Positions 58,872-64,000 of a DNA stretch of 64,000 nucleotides are shown in pieces; positions within the stretch are counted from its first letter, which is position 1, and each line of letters starts with the position of its first letter. The stretch is from Cheiracanthium punctorium (lineage: Eukaryota > Arthropoda > Arachnida > Araneae > Cheiracanthiidae), in contig JAWZYV010011619.1 of the NCBI GenBank assembly GCA_038373885.1, positions 1,550,001-1,614,000 on the forward strand. The letters are read 5' to 3'. Below the pieces are notes generated by a model. That model did not search any database, was not told where the DNA came from, and worked only from the letters and a program-made list of their open reading frames with translations. The translations under genes and the position numbers were made by a program.

Positions 58872-61800
58872 AATAAATATAAAAGTATTTGGTCCCATAC
58901 ATTTAGTAGACTCAAAAACAGAATAATTGACTTTAATTTGGATTAGTCCTTCTATTATAAATGTAGCTACTATTGCCTAATAAACGGCAGAATTTTCCAA
59001 TCCCTCTTGAGAAGGGGCTTGACAATGGAGTAAAAGTTTAATCCATGGAAGCAAATCCTATCACAGAGGGAGCCTTCGTGATTGCACTGTTGAAAGGGGA
59101 GATCTGTATTGTGTTTGATTCAAAAGATTGAAGATTGTTGTGGGCCCCAACATAAAAGAATTAAATGGGATATTTTTTCCCAAGGTTTACCGGGGGTTCG
59201 CGGTTACCATAAGATCAGGATAACAGTATCCAGTTGATTGGGTTTGTGTAACAATCGATCAATCTCTTTTTTTATTTTCTGAGTGAAATAAGGGGGAAAA
59301 TGTAGGGAAAGTTTCGTGTGTGAGGAGGGATTGGAAATTGAATGAAAAAATACCTGTTTTTGACAATGTTAAATAGGACCCTTGAGTGGAGTTTTTTAAA
59401 AGAGTTCTTTGGTAGGTTTACTAAGCTGAAATGTAACCCTGTGTTATGACCACCAGAGAAAAATGCGTTAAGTATAAATGGGAAAGGATATAAGGAGCAT
59501 TTTATGGTCTATTTTAAATTAGTATTTCTGATGTGATAACGTCCGATATACAATACTTAACCGTTGGTAGTTAGCTACGTACAAAGCCAATTTCATGGTT
59601 TGTTTAGTTTTTGTATTTTTCATTTTTTTAATGCAATGAGCATATGTTTCTAAATTTTGTACATCAGGTGATATGTTTGTATATTTCAAATACAAACAAA
59701 ACTGAAATATAATAAATGTTAAAGAGAAAACAAAATTTAAACTCTTTCAACTGCAATGCTTGTATAGTAGCAAACATTAACTCCAGTACATTTTTTATTT
59801 GTTTCTAGCCAATGATTATTAAAATCTCCACTCTGTATTTTTCAAAGCAATAAGAATATCTTTTCGATAATAGCCTAGCTATAATAGTTATATACAACAA
59901 CAATAATAATAATAATAATAACATATGCTTTCTTTAAATGAAACGAAAATTTTAAAATGTTCATCACTTGATCACGGGAAATAAGACCGCAACCCAAGCA
60001 TTTTCATGTGTTACGCATAATAGGTACATTTTTTTGTTTCTGATGTTTCAGTTATAATCTGTAAATAATTTTAAGATTATTCAAATAACATTCTGAATAT
60101 TTGTAAAACATCTATATTCGTTCATTTAATAATGTTTTACATTGAAGTATTCCTATTTAGTGGAAGACCAAAGGTACTTTTAAGGTATCGGTGTAAAGGA
60201 GATAAAATAAATTTCTTGGCCAAAGACTACACTTCTGTCGATTAAGACTGTAATATTTGGGTACAAATTTCTTGTTTAACCATAACAATGCTTTCTGGAA
60301 TTCTAATGATTACTATTTTAAAATATTCCGTTTAAGAGGTCATTGCATTTTGGGATAATGTAGCTATAGGAATATAATTTATTAAATATGGTAAAATGTT
60401 TTAAAAATATGTAAATATTAATATTTTTTAAGTAAAATGAAGCAATAAAAACCTAATATCTTGCATTAAACAACAAAAAGTATTTTGAATTTAAAGCCAA
60501 GACTTATGAATGCTGATAATTAAAATAAAAATATTTTAGTGTAAGTCTGATAATTCATTGGAATTTTTTTTATATAGATATACTTCTTCAGAAATAGCTA
60601 AATTGCGAGAAAATCATTGATGGATATAAAATAATAATAATAAATATTAACATTTGTATGATGTATCGAAACTGTAAGTTATAAGATGCTCCTATAGCTA
60701 CATTATAGCAACTGAATATAGCTGACAATATAAGCAAATTTTGATTTCATAACTTACCTTATAAGTATAATATACATCAAAAAAGAACTGCAAAACACGG
60801 TCAACTAAATAATTTATTTTCTTTAGTTTATTATTTTACTTTAGTTTCCGCTCTGATGTAGACAACTAAATTTTTTTTAAATTAGACATTCATTAAAACA
60901 ATGCCTGAAATCTTCGTTGAAGCAAGACTCAAAAATTTACTTCCAAAATTAATGAATTAAAATTAACCTTCAAATATATAGCTAGCTTACATATTAATAG
61001 TCTTAAACTCAATTTGAGGAGAAATTTGTTTGTTGATTGCAAGAATCCTGCAGTCGTGTAATTACATTTTGCATTTGGAAAGCACATCTGAGAATTGAAA
61101 GACAGCTTATTTAATATCTCATAATTAAAAAAATGGTAATTAACTGCGAGAAATAGCCCAGAAGTCTAATTAGCATCACTTCATCACTTAATTTCTACAG
61201 AAAATTAAAAAAAATACCATAGCTTTCCTCTTTACTGTTTGCAAAGGAATTTTCTTTTTGTCTGAGCCTTGTAAGTCCGCGTTTGTTAAAGCTGGTAAAT
61301 AGCTGTCTTAAAATTAATTGGGTCTCATTGTCTACGGTAGAGAGCGATATTAAACGTTTTTGCCTGGTGACAATAACCCAGAGCATCTTCATTAGCAGAT
61401 CCAGGTGAGGTTGTTTTTATTAAGAGGTGATTTAATGTGATTTAGTGGAGAGCTGCCGGAATGGGAAATTTAATATGTACGAATTCATTCTTTTCGCAAG
61501 TTGAAGTAAATGGACTTATTAATTTAGGAGTGTCACGTACTCGTTGCAAAAAGAAATGCTGTAATTGAATATATAGTTTGCAATAAATATACCAGGATAA
61601 ATAAATATATCTCTAGGGATATCTTTTAATCATTTAATTATAAGACAAATTTATCTGAATGCAAAGCTTAAATGTCAAATCATACGTGATTTCATTTTTT
61701 TAAGGATGAAATCTAATTATTTTAATGATAATGATTTTAATTGTTATTTACATATTGCTTTTAAATAAAGATTAAAAGCACAGAGATTAATTAGTGCTTA

Positions 61801-64000
61801 TAACTGTGCCTAAGATCATTCAGATATGAATTTTAATTAGATCGATTATCAAAATGAAAATTGTACTTCAGATTTCGTTAAAATTTTAAAATAATTAAAG
61901 AACCGTAATGGCATATTGAAATATTTTCATTTAATAGGTTGAAATAACGTCGTAAAACCTATTCATACCATATCCTCAAGTGTAAGCCTGTTTAGGGAAA
62001 GAATCGAAGCATCATGATGTATACCATGCCTAATATAGAGATCGAAACACCAGTCAGTAAACTAAATATTATGAATAATTTAGGGGTAATGTGGTTATTT
62101 TTTATGGCTTTTGCGATTGAGATTAGAAATATGTTTCATCTAAATGAAATGCAATCTTGATTGTATTCTTGTGGGAATACACTGTTTGTTTTTAAAACTT
62201 AGCTAATAGACTTATTATTTGTGTAATTTGTAAAGCTGTGAATTTAAATTTTGAAAATCGAAGATTCGAGTTTTAAAAAGAGTTTTTATTAAAGTCAAAA
62301 CTGTTTTACAACATACATATTCATGAAAACTTTGAAATTATTATTATATTTTTGCAACAAATTAAGCTTATTTTTTATTCATCAAATAATTCTCTTTTCT
62401 TCAAAAATACCTAAACTATTTTGAAATGAGATCATATTTCGCTCTCAGTACTTAAAACGGTATTTTACTCCATATCTGTAATAACTTCAAGCAGTGAATA
62501 GTACAAGTACAGTAGGCAAAAAGTTTTTTCTACGGTTAACTAAACTAGAAAAACCAGAAATATTAAACTATGCATATTATAGGGATAAATATTGTTTTAT
62601 TCTATTAGGTATCGTCTTAACTATTAATCATCTATTGTTTTGCCGATGAAAAACAATTTACAATTAATTTGAAATGCAGGATCATTTGTCTTTTGTTTGA
62701 GGATAGACTGATGCTTTGGGAACTTTTACAAAGTTCCATTTTTTTTTCATTACTCACTGGGCTTTTAAAATATCATTAAAATATGTTTGTGGTGCAAATT
62801 GCAGCGTAAAATATTATACCAAAGACCCAAAGTTTTATTTGGAAATTTATGTTATTTCAAACTTAAACCTTAAGGGGATCATTTTAGGCCACTTTCCCCT
62901 ACACTTGTTAATGCCATGAAAATACTTAATTTAAAAACACCCAATTTAACTAAAGTCTTCTCCATCCCCAAAATCACACAAATAGGCAAGCAATCATTCT
63001 CCAATGGCACATGCTTGGGATCTTCAAATTTAAAGGACATGCTACGTTTGTAACTAAAAAAAACTGTTTAATACTTTTTTATTTTCATTAACATTCAAGC
63101 TTTAAGTTAAATAATTATTTTGATGAAATTCATTATTCTCCAACGAATTCTCTGTAATATTTGATAAATTGCGTTAGCAAATTATTTTTGCACGTACTTC
63201 ACAGAAGACGTAGGCATTATACAAAAAAAATATAAGCTTACGAATTTAACATAAAAAGAAAATTTATCATAAAGTAGAATGAAAATAGTAATTCTAACTC
63301 GCCAAGAGCAAACATATGTAAAAACTCAAAATGCCGAATACTTTAAACTAGCGGTATTCTATAAAACATCTTTCAGGAAAGGATGCAAATTTAGGAAAAG
63401 ATGTGTCTAAGTTTTAGAAGTCTTAGCTTTCCAGACTTTGCTTTCCAGAGAAAGAAAAAGAATATAGTAAACTGACTTTCCAGAAAGGAAGCATCCAATC
63501 GATAGAAGAACAGTTCTAGTTTTGAGAAAACACTGAATTTAAGTTATGTTCCTTGAAACAAAATTGAAATCAACATTGCGTTGTAACAAGTTCTACGTTT
63601 ATACATTGCCACGGTAATGCCTTAATGCAAAATTTCTTGTCGACAGAAAATCTTAACACTGTCCCTAATGCTAATGTATTTATTCATGCACTAAGATGCA
63701 GACGGTATAATTTTGGTTTGTCTCTGACCAAAAATGCACATGTAATGTACATAATTTTGCGTAAATGAAATTGATTTCATATTTTTCTGCACTTACATAA
63801 ATTCTTCCACGTTTAAAGTACTATAAGTACAGAATGTCCCAATGAATTAAAGAGTTACGCAAAAATGTGAAGATTTTTATGGAGTCGATTAAATTTTCCA
63901 GTAGATTAAATTAAGTTTTAAACGGTCTCTGCACAAAAAAATAAATAAAGCTTTAAAAACAACTTTAAAATGTACTCAATAATTAGGTGATATAGAAATT
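58872..64000. other. Gene-free AT-rich stretch to window end
   Basis: An (AAT)n microsatellite lies at 59894-59931. The region at 59000-59300 is somewhat GC-richer but gives no recognised translation. TACAGAATGTCCCAATGAAT at 63831 looks like a mariner-type left end that would continue past the window. Since a minus-strand gene exon sits to the left, this may be its upstream intron or 5' flank. Confidence 0.5.

Noticed and set aside
60751..60804. 30-nt candidate micro-exon on minus strand (TTTTGCAG ... AAG|GTAAGT)
   Set aside because: Splice signals are good, but the peptide is AT-rich and the phase (0) cannot join directly to the conserved exon, which needs phase 1. Probably chance.

Overview
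This is a 64 kb piece of an AT-rich arthropod nuclear genome. It has no bacterial gene organisation, ORFs are short and scattered, canonical GT/AG splice signals flank the one convincing coding exon, and repeats are dense (Helitrons, Tc1/mariner and piggyBac MITEs, tRNA-derived SINEs, an RTE-like LINE relic). A chelicerate such as a spider is my best guess, but this rests on general repeat style and is not proven. Almost every ORF longer than 60 codons in the window is chance AT-rich sequence or transposon debris.

Region 1 to 8.35 kb is a Helitron cluster. The 3' part of one element ends at 1337 and carries a 263 bp near-perfect palindrome and a tandem array of CTCF-like motifs. A second, well-preserved element (1340-3128) sits two bases away, an older decayed one ends at 3808, and a near-identical inverted copy of the second lies at 6717-8348. 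Region 8.35 to 33.3 kb is gene-poor and holds three small terminal-inverted-repeat elements (a piggyBac-type MITE at 11838-12345 and mariner-type MITEs at 14034-14417 and 15141-15460), local tandem duplications and microsatellites.

Region 33.5 to 35.7 kb holds two dead transposons of the IS630/Tc1/mariner superfamily with recognisable transposase fragments. Region 36.0 to 38.7 kb is bounded by long inverted repeats. Region 40.8 to 51.2 kb has a foldback element, two SINEs, a local duplication and a pair of perfect cAMP-response-element palindromes exactly 100 bp apart. Region 51.2 to 56.6 kb holds a piggyBac-like end, a MITE relic, an RTE-like LINE derivative with two 5' modules, and a short-motif inverted cluster.

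The only feature that looks like a functioning host gene is a 151 bp internal exon on the minus strand (56966-57116). It encodes a Cys/Trp-rich segment resembling the N-terminal domain of a conserved arthropod secreted protein family of unknown function (DUF7042-7045 type). Its neighbouring exons are not securely found, so much of the right half may be introns of this gene. No rRNA, true tRNA, CRISPR, viral or complete protein-coding gene was recognised.
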